Part shown: piece by piece, positions 12,548 to 27,262 of the stretch
Numbering within the stretch: the first letter of the stretch is position 1
Layout of the letters: every line of letters begins with the position of its first letter
Assembly: GCA_964007475.1 (NCBI GenBank)
Contig: OZ023273.1
Location: 61,213,834 to 61,277,833 of the forward strand
Length of the DNA stretch: 64,000 nt
Source of the DNA: Hybos culiciformis
Lineage: Eukaryota > Arthropoda > Insecta > Diptera > Hybotidae
Direction of reading: 5' to 3'
Position numbers and translations under genes: made by a program
Notes under the pieces: model-generated
The model's database searches: none
Seen by the model: the letters and a program-made list of their open reading frames with translations, nothing else
Told to the model about the DNA's origin: nothing

Positions 12548-15500
12548 GTTGTACAGATATGTTGTTATGTTTTGAATTTATATTTTATGTTGTTTGTATG
12601 TTTATATTTTATTTTGTTTTAAAATTTTTGAACATTTGAATGTTTATTTTGGAAATCAAAAAGCAAAAATATTTCAGTTTTAAACCTTTTCGTTTTTTTC
12701 TCAAAAATTAACTTGGTTTTTTTTCAAAAAAAAATCTATACAGTTCTCAAATGTATAGTTAATTTATTTGTGATGTCATCTATAAAATCTAAATTTTTAC
12801 AAACACTCAATACATTACACATTATACATTATATACATAAACAATATTATTAAATTTCATGAAAACATAACAACAACTTGAAAAAATTATTCTCAAATAG
12901 TATCTTGTAAGTATATAAAGATATATACATATTTACTTACATATGCTGAGGTATATTATAGGTATGATTAACTATTTCAACATGGTATGAATATTTTAAC
13001 AAAAAAAATAATCCATCTCCTGAACCTTTAAACATTTTCAAACCTACTTATCATACAAAAAAAAATCATTCGATCAATTAATCTGGGATTTTTTCAGATT
13101 TTACTAAAAAGGACACTTAAAGAGATTTAAAAACATTTGATAAATTTATGAATATACTTTTTCATTTCTATGTTTATGTGTCATCATAATATTTTTACGG
13201 TTTAGTCAACATAATAATTCAGTAGTCATTAAATTATGAAACACTGAAGAATTATTGATTTAATATGCGGTATAGGAATAGCGGAGCAAAAATTATTGAT
13301 CCTTTTCTAAAAATTGGGGAATTCGGAATTTTTTTAATGTTGCCATTTTGGCTTTCGCAACTATGAGATCATAAAATTGTTTATTAATTTAAAAATTCAA
13401 AAAAGTCTCCAAATTATGAAACTAAAAGTTGATTTAAATATTTTTGAAGATATTTTATTATTATGGTTTTAAATAATTTTGGTTAACTATACTCTCAAAA
13501 AAAGCACATAAATTTTCAACGAAAAAATATATACATAGGTGTGTATAGATGCTTTTTATACAACAATTTGTTAGAATTTGTTTATTTAGATAAAAAAAAT
13601 TAAAAGTTAGTTTAAAAATTTAATTTTGAATGATTTATATTTTTTTTTATTTATATTATATTTATTTATATTATATACCAAATAAATTTCCCTATAATAC
13701 ATTTTACATTCCTTAAATTATTAAATTCTCGCATAAACTTTTTGATGATTTTTATATCATAATTTTTTTTTTGATACCTATTTTCTATGTTTATAGCTTT
13801 ATTTTTCTTTTTCCGTGGTGTAATAAGTAATTTTTTGATTACGTGATTCTTTATGTAAAAAAATGGAAAGTAATTCATTTTTTGATAACTTACTCAAACA
13901 ACTTTTTAATTAATTAAAAACTTTGAAAAAGCCGATAATTTCCTGTACATGAATTTATCATCCTTGCCACTTAAATATTATACATTTTGTTATATATGAA
14001 AATGTTATCATTTAGTTATTTGGTGATTGATTTGTTTGCCTATTTATTTATTTAATTTTTATTTTGTATAAAATTATCTGAATCACAAATGTAAATGTCA
14101 GCTAAACTAAAATTTTCAAAGTTTTCAAATTTTAATTCAAACAAATTAAAATGAAAAGAGCGTGTAATTCAAATATATATAGTTACCTATGCGGCTAAGC
14201 ACCTGTATTATTATACCTAAGAATAATTTTCCAAATTACGTCATTACTGCTTATAATGTCGATGGCGATAGTGTTATTTATTTATTTACATATTAAAAAC
14301 AAATCAGCTGTAACCTTTTTATTTCTTTTTATTTTTGTACACAATAATGTATATTTACATCATCACTAAAATATTTATGACGTTTTGCGATGGTTGTAAT
14401 AACATAAACTAAATCTTATTTATTTTAATTGTGGGACAAGCCATATTATACTCCACAGGTTGTTGATATCATTTTTTTTATAAATATTAGAAAACTAAAC
14501 ACTCAATAAGATTTTTAGATTTCTATGACGAAATCAGGTTATTATAGTTACACAAAAATTATTCAAAACATTAGGAATAGAGTTAATTTTTTTGCTCATT
14601 CTAATAATGTTGAATATTTTTGTTATTAACATTGGAGAAGAAACATATGGAAAAAATTAACAACTTCATAAGTAACCGCATAAAGGAAAACAAATCTAAA
14701 TATATGTAGGTAGGTACCATAGTAACATAACGAATAAATTTTGAATTCTAAAAAGAAAATTGTACTTTATCAATTTAATTGGGCGATCGACAGTAAAACC
14801 AAACATAAGGTTTTTCTTTTTGAACTTAATTAAGTTTATTATCCTACTTTGAAAACGAAACAGAAAAGTAAGAAAGATAATAAAGTTTTTTTAAATTCAT
14901 GAAATTATATTTTGTCCAAATATATTTTTTCTTTATATTTGAAAATTTTTACAAAACATAATGTATGTAATTTGTATAATTCTTTTTTGTATAGTTGGTT
15001 GATATGTTTTAATGAAATTAAGTTGTAGAAAGAAAATGTTATATTTAATTTTGAGCCCACAAATTGTTAAATATACTTAAATACTGAATGGGTTCAAAAT
15101 TATATTCTTTTTCTTTAAAACATTTTAGGAGAAACTATTATTATATGAAATGAACAACAGCAAAAACAAAATTAGGATTCATTTGTGCAAAAAAAATATA
15201 TTGAGGAAAAGTGTTCATGCAACAATAAAATCTATATAAAAATCATCATTATTATAATTTTATATTTCAAAAATAAAAAAAATAAAATGTTTTTTTTTTT
15301 TAAATATTTTTTTGTGTGTAATTTTCTAAGGAAATTTTTTTTTTTTTATTATAAAAATATTTCTATATAGAATTTTATATTTTCTCTGAAAAGAAAATTA
15401 AATAAAAAGGATATTCATTTTTTTATTTTAAAATATACAATTGTATGTGTATTATACATAATTATATTCATATAAAAAATAAAAATAATATTATATAATT

Positions 15501-16075
15501 ACTAAGTAATAATAACAACAATAATCATAAATGTTTTCAATTACATTTTCATCATCTTATATGTGAATTTATTTAATAAATTAAATAAATGTATATTAAT
15601 AAACATTTAATTTAATTCATTAGAATTAAATAAATGGTTTTTTTTTTCTAAATTTTTCCTAAAATTTTATTATTTGAATTTAAAATACCATAAGATTAAA
15701 AAGGATAATAGACTGAATATTTGTAATTACGCAGCTTCGTTTCTTTGAGCTTCATTATACCTTGGTTGTGTTTCGAAACAGGACTCAATGTCAAGTGAAT
15801 ACACTAGATACACATTTTAGTTTTATTTATTAATAAATTATATTAACCTATTTTGTCTATTAATGAGTTCCATATATGTTGCGAATATTCTTTTTTTCAT
15901 ATATATTTCATAGATTTAATACTCAAAATTTAAATACAAGGAAAAGGCACCTAAAGAATCTTGAATAAAGAAGAGGCATAAAAGAAACTGATACTGAAAT
16001 TAGAAACATATTCGTAATAATCAGAACTTTATTATTCTATATTTATCAATCATTGATAACTATATATTATACTTG
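12548..16075. other. Non-coding AT-rich spacer or first dynein intron
   Basis: There are no credible coding exons here; the open frames are short, low-complexity and rich in K, N, I and F codons. If the exon at 17646 belongs to dynein, this is part of a ~5.1-kb intron. Confidence 0.6.
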
Positions 16076-16908
16076 TCGAAATACCCGGCTTAGCACGGTA
16101 GTGCCGAACTTATATTAATATCAAAACACTTTAATCCAGATTTTGGGCACTAAAAAAACAGAATTTAAAAATTTGTTAAATAGCCACTTCCCCGTGCCTT
16201 AACACATCCAGGCTTCTAAATAGTCGATTTGGGTCCAACCGGGTCCAACGCTTGCAAAACCGCCGTCTAAAGTAGCTCGCCTTCGGTGCCTAGGATCAAA
16301 AATTTCTAGTATCCTATAACCATCTCGGGTCTCTAGGCTCCATATTTTCAAAATTCGAAAATTTCGAAATTTGTTGTATAGCCCTCTATTGAGCCCTGGG
16401 ACGACGGTTAGGAGCCTTTCAATATTCAGTTTTTTAAATAGGCTTTTCGGGTCCAACGCTACAACATTTTATTTGAATATACGTAAATTGCAAAACCGGC
16501 TTCTAAGGTAGTCATCCCGTCGGGGCCTCGGATCCAAATTTCTAGTACCATATAACCATCTCGGGTATCTAGGCTCCTTATTTTCAAAATTTCGAAATTT
16601 GTTGTATAGCCCCGAATGGAGCCCTGGGACAACGGTTGGGGGCCTTTCAACATCCAGTTTTTTAAATAGGCTTTTCGGGTCCAAAGCTACAACATTTTAT
16701 CGGAATATACCTAAATTGCAAAATCGGTTTCTAAGGTAGCCTCACCGCCAGGGCCTCGGATCAAATTTTCTAGTACCCTATAACCATCTCGGGCCCTATG
16801 ATACTTAAGTTCAAAATTTCAGCCAAATCGGTCCAGCGGTTTAATCGTGATTGAGGAAAGAGAAACAGAGAAACAGAGGAACAGAGAATTTTCATTTTTA
16901 TATATTAG
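16076..16908. mobile_element. Interspersed repeat with three internal ~230-bp units
   Basis: This is a locally GC-richer island. It begins near ATACCCGGCTTAGCACGG and ends with AAATCGGTCCAGCGGTTTA, then repeated AGAAACAGAG motifs and a TTTTATATATTAG tail, a terminal arrangement common in short insect retroelements. Internally a unit containing CATATAACCATCTCGGG and TAGGCTCC recurs near 16256, 16492 and 16719. Minus-strand open frames of 60-85 codons across the units share a repeated peptide (starting MDPKSLFKKL), but they look like by-products of the repeat. The class is unresolved; SINE-like or other non-autonomous element. Confidence 0.6.
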
Positions 16909-17645
16909 ATATAATATTAAGGGAAGATAATTCTAATGTAGGTCTACGGAATTTTGATGAATGAAATTTTCAAAATATAGGATCTAAATCAGAGTCCCAA
17001 AAAACAGGATATATATATTTTAAGAACATATATATTATTGTCATTTCAGTAATTTCTTACCCGTTTTAAAGTATCACAAAAGTTTCTCCCCTTTTTCTAT
17101 CTTTAATATATTTAACTATTTATTTTATTTTTAATTAAAAAATATGCATTTGTTAAGTTTAATTTTTGATCATCAATCGAGTGAATTGAACCCAACCATA
17201 CATTTTCAAGAATAATAATAAAAAAAAATTTCATAACATGTATTTATTTATTACATAATAACCTGAATCTGAACATGGAATAATTAATCTAGACAGAGAT
17301 ATAGTGGAAAATTTTGATTTTCATGCTTTCTATATAATTAGCATGCATATATTAGCATGTGATGTGCTAGGTAAATTAATTAAATTTGCTATATTCAGTT
17401 AAATTAGACAATATTATTAGAAAGCTTTTTAAATTTTAAACTAATTTTCTATGGAAATTTTATTAATGTGTTATTTTAATTAATTATTTGTGTTTTAATG
17501 CAGGTAATTCACCTGAATTTCTTTTCACCTAAGCGAAATATGTTGCAACTAAATACTACTTCACTCAAAATCTTCATTAATTTTAATAAATTTTTTCAGT
17601 TTTCTTAATTAAAATATTATGTAACGCTTATAATTAAGAACATAC
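16909..17645. other. AT-rich non-coding sequence
   Basis: I see no gene, RNA or clear repeat here. It is probably intron or spacer next to the candidate dynein exon. Confidence 0.5.
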
Positions 17646-17744
17646 CTGAAGTATATCTCCCTCTTCTTCTTCCTCCTCTTCTTCAACACTCCCGGATCCG
17701 CCTGCAGCAGATCCATGCTTTGGAGGTAATTTATGGACAAACAT
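17646..17744 (-). CDS. Candidate 5' coding exon of the dynein gene
   Basis: On the minus strand an ATG at 17744 opens 33 codons (MFVHKLPPKHGSAAG..., then a run of eight glutamates, then GDILQ) and ends exactly at a strong donor, CAG|GTATGT, in phase 0. Its local GC content is higher than the surroundings. The next recognisable coding exon on this strand is the first dynein exon about 5 kb downstream. That exon could be joined in phase at an internal AG (12539-12540), giving GDILQ followed by EQQRRREE, a charged N-terminal extension of the sort dynein heavy chains often carry. What is seen is the ORF, the donor and the phase fit; the link to dynein is inference. The alternative is an orphan exon of an unrelated short gene. 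Confidence 0.5.
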
Positions 17745-20700
17745 TTATAAATTTTGATATTTTTAAATAAAATGTTAAGCTTAAAAAAAATTCAAACCTT
17801 TATGAAAAAATGTTAATTTCATATGCGTTTTACTTAAAAAGAAGAATAATTTGAAAAAAATTATCGATTAAACAATATTTTTAAAGTATCCATAGCCTTA
17901 TAAATATGTCAAAAGAGTTTTTTTTTTGACATAAGACATTTTTCTTACCTAAATACAATTGTAGTATTTCAAAATAACAATTTGTTGAAACTAATAAGAG
18001 GTATTTATGGTTGTTAGTGGTAACATAGCAACATTTATTCATATATTCTCAGAGATTATAAAGTATGAGACGTATTCGGTACTAAAATTGGTATTAAATT
18101 TTGTATCTAATTCATTGTATGTATACAGTACCCAATCATCAATAACCGTTCTGTGCAAGGGCTTTTAAAAATACGTTTTTCAATGAAGCTGACTAAACTT
18201 AACAACTATTTGTTTGAAGTAGGTTAGATTCAGCGTCCCTCTAAGATCAATTTTGGAGGTTGCTTTGTTTTAATTGCACATTAATGATATGGGAAAAATT
18301 TTCAATCATTGTTACACTGGTTACACATATCGTTATTTTAAGATGATGCATTCATTTATATATAGTGGGTAGAAATAAATCAGATTTAAAAAATAAGAAA
18401 AATAAGAATATTAGGAAAAAACAAAGGATAATGGTAATAATACAAAAAATTATAACATCAGTGTTAATATTAATGATGAATATGTTGAAACTATGTTTCT
18501 CAAAAAAAAAATAGGGATAACATTATTACTGGTTATGGTTGGTTATATATATAATACTTTGTAAAAACTTAATAATAAGTAACGACACGTTTGACATTTT
18601 GGCCAGCGTTCTTAGAAAAAAATATTTTATATCCAATAGATGTCGCATTTTTAATATCTCTGATATTATTCATATTATTTAGAATTTATTCCGTAAAAAA
18701 TTGTTTTTAATAAATTTAAAATAAAATTGTTTTTTCTGAAATGTTTTTAAAGCTTTGTTAATAATGTTGCTTAAAACGCAACTTTAAATTTTTGTTATTT
18801 GTCACATCGAACTAAAAGAAAAAAATGGATTCCTCTATTTACTGGACTTATTGATTTACCTTTCTTTGGATTGTATCTAATTACATATTAAATTTTCTAC
18901 ATATTCAAATTAATCGTTGCAATTTATAAAACAAAGAACCGTCCATCCACTTACGTACTCGTACGTTGAACGCCAAATATTTTTAATTATAAATTAGTGT
19001 TTTCTCTGAACTTTTAATGGAATCAAGAAATTTTGAAAGAAAATTTTAGATATTTAATATATATAAAATTAAATGCCACTAAATTAAATGTTATAACGGC
19101 AGCAGATACTAAGGCATGCAATTAAACTAATTTATACACCAATTATTTATTAAAAATTAAAACTAAACGAAAAAAAAAAATAAATGCAAAAGATGAGTCC
19201 GATGCAAAACTCTCAAAATCCAGAATTTATATAAATATTTATATGATATTGGGAAAATTAAAAAACTAATTAAAATATTTTCCATATACAATACTTTTAG
19301 AAAGAAATTATGATTTTCCGTGTGAAATAATAATGCTTCAAAAACATGGGCTTCGGCGGAATCAGCAAGGGAAGGTCCATAAAATAAAAAATCACAAAAA
19401 TATTATCATTACTATTCCAACAGGTTGGTATTTACGTTGGAGCTATGGTTACCTATAATTGTTTTCCATTATAGCAACAGATTGTCAATTTTATTACTTT
19501 CATTCAAAGAAACTAACATTATGTATATCTACTTTATGTATACTCGTATACATTATGTTCAATGTATACAGTTTTATTATATTGTTTTTAAAAAAATTAT
19601 TGTCGTCCCTGAACTAGAAAATTTTGTATAATTATAAAGACAATGAACTTGTTTTTTTAAAAAGCCGGCATGATTTATTTGGATTTATTCAATGTTAATA
19701 TCAACAAGTAAATGTTTGATATTACATTATGTATTAAAATAACAAATATATATACCAAATCCATTTTAACTCTCTAACGCTTGAATTATTTGAGTTTCCG
19801 TTTGATTAACATTTTGTAGAAAAAAATAATTGCGGAAGAAAATAAAAATTTTCTAAAAGAGCAATCATCAAATATCTATTTTTAATTAGTTTGCGATTGT
19901 TAGACACATTCTAATGTGGACCTAAGGATTTCCAATTTTCAATTACAAAACAACTAATTTCCTTATATCAATTAAACAATTTTCTATATTTTTATCAAAC
20001 TTCGGAGATTCGGAACTATGATATCATTTTTCTAAAAAGATTTCATCAAAAACCACATTTTATTATTCACACTCAGTTCTTTAAAATTTATTTTTAATAA
20101 ATATATGTATAGGCAACCAAAAATCAAAAAACAACAGTGACTTACTTTTTCGATTGGAAATCGTAGTATCTAAAATTCAGTAAATTATCAGTTTCAGTTG
20201 CTATCACAAAGTAATTGAAAAAATAGATATCTTAGAAAATATGAATCTTTTCCATCTTATCATGTTAGGTACGCATATTTAGAAACTATAAGAACCATTG
20301 TAAATATTTTCTAATTATTTAGAATTAAAGACTAGGTTGGACTAGGGTTTTTTAAAAAGAGACGATTTATATCTAAAGATAAAATCTACTTTTTAAGAAA
20401 GTTATTGCTGAAAAAGAACTTTTTAAAAGAATAATGTCAAAGGATAAAATTTAATAAGATAGAATTCATTCTATTGTGGTTTATGGCTTATGAGGAACCG
20501 ATAATTGAAAATTTGAGTAATAAATGTAAAAGTTGGTGAAATCCAGAATAATTTACCTTACTTTCCAAACATGGTTTGATAAGTTGCAGTAAAATCAATC
20601 AAACATAATAACAATTTTTTTGCGAGCTATTCGCCTCTGAATATTTGAAGGAATATTAATTAGGAAATATTCGTAAGGTATTAGAATATTAAGATAAGCA

Positions 20701-21288
20701 TAACATAACGTAATTGAAATTGGATGATTATTAAAAAGCGCTTAACTATGATTAAAACATTAAAAGTACATTTTTACCAAACTGTTGTTCAATTATCAAC
20801 GTACATCAACGATATCTTCTAGCTCAAGCATTTTTGTTTGGTTCATTAGCAAAGCAACACATTTGCATTGATCATTTTAACCACATCAGCGTTTGTTCAG
20901 GAAGATGATCTTCTCAAAAATATTTAAGAAAATGCAAAGGGATTCGTGGGAGCAAACTATAAATTGAAATAATTCGAAAAATTCCTCTCTACGATGCTAG
21001 TTTTAATTTTAAATTTTTCTTTTTAGTTCGCCCTTGAAATGTTACAGTGAATTGAAAATATGTGAATTTTTAAGCTTTTAATTAAAATTTCATAATGTGC
21101 ACAATTTTCGAAAATATTTTCTTTGAAACAATTATTGTTTGTTTCGACTGTAGAGATCTTTTCTTTTTATCTAAATTTGGAATAAACAAATGTTAATAAG
21201 TTCAAAAATATATTTTCAAATATATGACACAGGTTTCCTTAAATTAATTTGGTTAAATAAAAAACAAATTACTCTACATATTTGAAAA
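17745..21288. other. Intergenic AT-rich spacer
   Basis: The stretch lies between the candidate first dynein exon and the 3' end of the arrestin gene. No coding exon is convincing; open frames such as 19425-19631 lack any family signature and codon structure. It should contain the dynein promoter if 17646-17744 is the first exon. Confidence 0.5.
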
Positions 21289-24200
21289 TTAATTATTTTC
21301 CGGTTTCTCATGTAACCACGGTCTAAATATTGGCAACGTTGATGGATAATGTGTATCTGGCTTTAATATAGATTCTGGCCATGTATTTGTTATATCAGAT
21401 GAATTATTTCGAAATGGATATGTTGCCAATACAATCGGAAGCTGAACTTTTATTTCTTTTTCCATTTTCGGTTCAATAATAAAGAAAACATCATACTGAA
21501 TATTTATCAAATGACAACCTCGTAAATTTGTTGGCGGCAGTGGTGGCACATATAAAGCTTCATTTTTCCATTCATCTCTCTCGTGAGGCCTTATTTTACC
21601 CCTCGTTAAAACAGCTAAATTTCTTTTTTCCGTCTGAATTATTTTTCCCCTTGCTGTGTATTGGATTGTCTGTGAAATAACAAAAATAAAATTTAAAAAA
21701 TAAATCAAAATATTATTTTGAATTTGAAGAATAATATCAACGAACGCCCTATTAATATTTTCTAAAATATAAATAAATTTATTTACATACAAATCTTATT
21801 TTAAATAATTTTAATTTTTTTTTTATTCAAATTTCTAAATTGAATTGTGGTTAGGTTAGTAACAAAGAACAAAAAAAAATAAGTTACATATGAATAAAGA
21901 AAAAAAAAAAAATTCTAGAGCATTATTAAAAAAGTCATGTAAATTATATCATAAGGTTTCAGTTCAGGTGAATGTTAAATTCAAGGGCAGAAAAATTTAA
22001 TTTAAAAAGTTCTTAAAGGCTTATACTATATATTCTAATTTTCATAACAATGCAATGCGATCATTCAAATTCACATCCTTGTCCAATAATAAAATGTCAA
22101 TCTAAGTTTCTTTTTTTTTTTAATTATTCTATTTTATTAAAGATATTTTTAGTTGAGAAAAAATTTGATAATTAAATGTAAAAGAAAGTTCAATATCACT
22201 TAATATTTATATTTAAAATCACATAATATTTACTTATATTTAAAATAACAAAACCTAGAACACGCAAAAAATTTATACTTATAATCTATTTCAGTAGGTA
22301 TAAAGTGTGCCAATATCTTTAAAATGAGTACTTGTATAACATAGTCCATAGTACGTTCTTTTCAACACTATTTTCAGCAATCAAAGTTGAAAATAAGAAC
22401 TTCATGCAACTTTTTGTATGTTAGATATGCGTATGAGTACAGATTCATATCAAAATACAAAAAAAATTTAAAAAATAATAAAATATTAATAATTGTTTAA
22501 TATTACTTATTCTATTCGTTGTCGTTACTTTCTTTGTTTCTTGTCGTTACTTTCTTTGCTGATAAAAGGGGAAAAATTAGTCAATTATTGATATAAACGT
22601 AATAAGACCTTAACAAATTAGATAGTTATTATTGTAATATAATAATGTATAAAAAAATATGAACGAAACGTCTACGTAAAATTCAAAAAGTTTTGGTCCC
22701 TAGGGATAGAACATAGTCAACATAGTTTGTAAGATAAACATTAAATTATATTATAAATTAAATTTTTGTAAACACAGTGATATTCCCATTATTTTTATGT
22801 TTTTATCTATGCTGTAGTATTTTTCCGTCGGTAGCTACTGAAATATGTCGAATTAAACTAGATATTGGGTTAGGTTTCAGACATATTTCTTAAAAATATG
22901 TTAATAATCTGTTATTGTTGTATATATCCTCTAAAAATTTATCAAAAAGTATGACATTACGTTAATAACAATTTTATTTTAAATTTATTTCTTACTTCTG
23001 TTAATGCTGCAGACGTTTTTTTTATAGTAACGTTGCTATTATTTCCAATAAAAGCAGAAACAAATATACTTTCTCCTGGAACATATCCACCTTTGTCTAA
23101 AATCACCCGACATTTAACTGAACCGCCGCTGACACAAGCAACTCCTAATTTATGCTCCACTTCACAATTAAATGGTTGCTACAATAATTAAAAAATCATT
23201 AAAGATTTGAATCGTATTCGATTAACAATTAAAATTATACCGCTAAAATAGATTTTTCTGAATTTAAATCAATTGGATTCATCACAATAAAAACTTGATG
23301 ATTTTTATGTATTAAACCATTTGGCTCTCTTAATGCTGCTTTACAATAATATTGAATCCATCCGTATCTGCCCAAAAATGTTGACGGCAAACCAATTGGC
23401 AATCCTAATTTAAATGGAAAACTGTGAATTCCAGGTGATAATATTGATGGTGAACTTGGGCCAGTTCCATCTGCATCACCCAACAATTTCATTCGAAAAT
23501 CAATGTAATTTTCTTTGTCATAAGTGTCATGGCGAGCTGAACCAACACGAACAACTCCTTCGCCAACGACATGAAAATGTAAACCTTAAACAAAAAGATT
23601 CTAAATTATTTATTTTATTTACTATCTATAGTTCTGTTCTATAAATTATTGAGGTCAAACTTCATGTTGATAATGAAATTTAAGTCAAAAACTTTGATGC
23701 TTTTAATCCTAAAATTCTTGAGGATAATGGAAAGCAGATACAGGTACATAATTGTTTTTTGTTTTTCAAAATATCTCACATACGAAAATTGGTAAACTTT
23801 CTTTTTAACGTCGAAAGTTAAAAATCTGGTTAAATTAAAAATGAAAGTAAAGAAAAATTAATATCCAGTCATATTTCTTTTTGTTTTTTTTTTTTTTGTT
23901 TTAATGCTTCACCATGGAAAAGTTTATTTAACAGGAAAATGTGGTAATCAATAAATACCTATGCTTCTACGAATAATTACAATATTTATATTGATGGATA
24001 ACGTAAATAGCGTGCAATTATGATAATTTTATTCGAATATAACCATTTTTAAACAATTTTTATTCAAATAATTTTATATTTTCAAATTATTTATTTAAAT
24101 AATAACATCTCTTTGAGTATATTCAATTTATTTAATCGAGTAAGGTTTTTTGAAGTTAACCTTAAGCTTTAAAAATATGCAATTTATTTGATGATAAAAT

Positions 24201-25712
24201 TGGGGATACTTTCTAATCAAAATTAACCATTACAAAAAATCTGTCCATAATGAGAGCTTGTTAACTTTTAACTTTTAACATTTTACTTTTTTTTTAATAC
24301 CGAAAATTGTATAGTTGAAGAAATCAACCATAAAAAAAATTTCTTAATGTCATTGAATCTCACAATTTTCTTATTTTTTTTTAAATTGATGGATTAAAAA
24401 ATGTAAATTTAACAATTTTATTGTTATAAACTATAAAGTTTTGTTAACGTTTTCGGTCTTAAGTAAGATTTAGGTAATTAAAAACAGTGAAATTATTTGT
24501 TTACTGTGTCTTATCTTAACATATTTAAAATTACATTTAGACCGATATTACTTTGTTTTTCTTTATTTCTTGAAATTTAAACCAAACGATAGAAATATTG
24601 GAAATAGCAGTGTATAAATATTTTTCCATTTTCCTCAATCATCATTTATAATTCATAAGAAATAAGGAATATAACAAATAATCATTTTAAATCTCAGTTG
24701 GATACCAGAAATGTTAATATTATTTTTTTTAACATGTATACATATATGTTTATATTTTTTTTTTAAATATAAATCAACAGATTTAAGGGGTGTTGATACT
24801 TATTTTCGGAAGGAAAAATTCTAGTCTTTTCTGAACATTTATATTTCAAAATTTCATTATGTATGTACATATACATTTCTTTTACATTTTTTTTTATTAT
24901 AAAATTTCTCATCATTCTATTGATCATGATTTTATATACATACGTATTTACTTATGTACATATATATACCAAATCAGTAATCAAAATTTTGTACTCATAT
25001 ATCATTTTAATATATCATCAGTATCAGTTATAAAATACAATAAATTTTTTAGCACCAATTATAGGTGTTTTTCGTTTATTTTAATTTCCGGAAACATAAC
25101 ACAATGTCAATGATAACACCCACAATTAAATGCTTCTGATCTACTCGCCCAGCCAATTTAAGACAAAAAAGAAAAAACATTATAATACTAAATAAAATCT
25201 TAATATTAATAATTTTAGTTTTATTAAGGTTTTTTAACATTGACATTATATTTATTTAGTCGTAAATATATATGTCGGTATATCGAATAATATATGTACT
25301 ATAAATATTACTGAAACATAGTAAATGGATCACATTTGGTTATTTTTGTCACAACTGACAATGTTTCAATTATTAAATTTTATTTCATTCGACAAAGTTA
25401 GCTTACATTCTATTTAAAGTTAGTTATTCGATGTGATGTGACGAGATCAGATATATGTTAGGTTTTTTAGACTTACAAACGTTATTTTTTTGCATTATGG
25501 AATAAGAAGTGGAAAAAATTTAAGACATATTAGAATCCCCCTTATTAAAAGCAAGAATTTGTAACTTGAAATTGTTGTTAATTTGACTTACCTAAGGCAG
25601 GAGTATCATCTTGAAGCTCCAATAAAACTCGACCAGATAAAAACTGTCCGGGAAAATATAACAATGATGTGTTATCAAATAAAATTAAAAATTTTAATAA
25701 CTTTCTGGGCAT
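21289..25712 (-). CDS. Alpha-arrestin (arrestin domain-containing protein, ARRDC/TXNIP family), complete
   Basis: Adaptor of the alpha-arrestin family, which links membrane cargo to ubiquitin ligases and endosomal sorting. Four minus-strand exons: 25592-25712, 23241-23584, 22996-23178 and 21289-21669, with phases closing exactly, for 342 residues. It starts MPRKLLKFLILFDNTSLL at an ATG (25712). The N-terminal arrestin fold (about residues 1-155) carries YFPGQFLSGRVLLELQD and GLHFHVVGEGVVRVG. The C-terminal fold (about 160-310) begins near NCEVEHKLGVACVSGG and includes VPPLPPTNLRGCHLINIQY. It ends HYPSTLPIFRPWLHEK plus a few residues. No PPxY motif is visible in the short C-terminal tail, unlike many longer relatives, so ligase recruitment by WW domains is not obvious. 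A 2-kb intron separates exons 1 and 2. Confidence 0.93.
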
Positions 25713-27262
25713 ATTTTATTCTTATTATTTGTTAAATACGAATATTAATAAATTGTTTTTTTAATGTAAAAATGTTTTTTTTTTTTTTTCAATATTATGA
25801 ATTCATAAATTTTATTTATTTATATTAATTTTTTATCTACGAAAATAGAAATTTCATTTTATTACATATATATTATATCAAATCTCTGTTGGATAGTGAA
25901 AATTAAAAAAAAAAAAAAACAATTTCAATGTGACGTATCAGCTTTTTATATTTTCGTATTTATATTCCTAGAGAATATTAATTTCGGAAATGGTTTGTTA
26001 AAATAAACTTTTTTTCATGTTGAGGAAATCCAGATGAATAAAAAAATATATTTGTTAATAAATTATGGTAACTTATATTGAGATTGCTCAATTTTGTAAA
26101 AAAATAAATTGACTATATTTGTAAAAATAAGTAGTTCTCTTCATGAATCTTACGCTGAGGAAAATTTATAAAAAATTAAAGAAAAATTTCGCGAAAAAAA
26201 TAGTACAATTTGTTTTATATAATCAATTCTTAGAATGAAAATAATTTTAATTAATAATACGTTAGAAAAATATTTTCTATAGCTTCCAAATTAGATTATC
26301 ACTGATTTCAATTCAGCATTATTAAAGATAGATGTTATTTATATTTTCATACATAGATAATAACAAATTTGTTGTTTTCGCAGAGTTATTGTGCAAAACG
26401 TTGATTTTTTAGATATGCTATGATCTTGTAGATACATTGTTTCTCAATCGCTTGAACTAATTTTTTAGTTGCTGAGACTTGAAAATGAACTATCATCAGA
26501 TTTCGATATCGTTCAGAGCTATGTTTTTTTAAATTTTATGTAAGAAATATCAAATTATAAATTTTTTTTCATTTAACAAATTCAGACTAGGTATATTCGC
26601 GATGACGGCGCTATCCTAATCTAATCTCAGATAAATAACAAGTGATGCTTAAAACAATAAAATAGCTGATTTTTATTGATACTTAATTTATATAGGGATG
26701 ACATAATTAATAAAATTAATTTGTGACGAAAACATTTTTTTTTGAAACCTTAACTTTTTATTTATTTTTTTTTTCGAAACTTATAATATTTTTGAAACAT
26801 AATAATTAGGTTATTGTTTTGAATTTGATAGTTCTAATTAGGTATGCATTTTAAAAAAAAATTGATATTAAATATTTTTAATGCGAAATTTGAATTGAAT
26901 CATTGAGAAAGAATTTTTACTAATGATTTATTTTTACAGAAATAAAAAAAACAGCTGATTTTTGTTTTTATGCATAAATAATTTTATTTATATTATTCAA
27001 ATTAATTTTTTTTTATAACTTCGAAATAATATTATTATATGTATACGATGGACGGGATTTAAGAACAATAAAATTTTAAATAAAATAAAAATATATTTTA
27101 TATATTTTAATAATAGAAAAAACATCAGAAGTTTATTTTTTATTAGGTAAGGCAAAAAAAAAATAAAAACATTTTTTTCAATGCAATTTTAGAGTTATTA
27201 TTTTTTTTTATTATTATTCTTAATAAATAAAATATATACATTTAATTTTTTAATGCGTTGGA
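25713..27262. other. Intergenic AT-rich spacer upstream of arrestin
   Basis: The arrestin promoter should lie in the first few hundred bases. Otherwise there are only poly-A/poly-T runs and no coding signal. Confidence 0.5.

Noticed and set aside
16199..16684. Minus-strand ORFs sharing MDPKSLFKKL as a small protein family
   Set aside because: They fall in the tandem units of an interspersed repeat in shifting frames; the likeness follows from the DNA repeat.
21697..21792. Extension of the last arrestin exon upstream as an ORF starting MYVNKF
   Set aside because: Splicing at the acceptor at 21670-21671 restores the family sequence in phase; the upstream part is intron.
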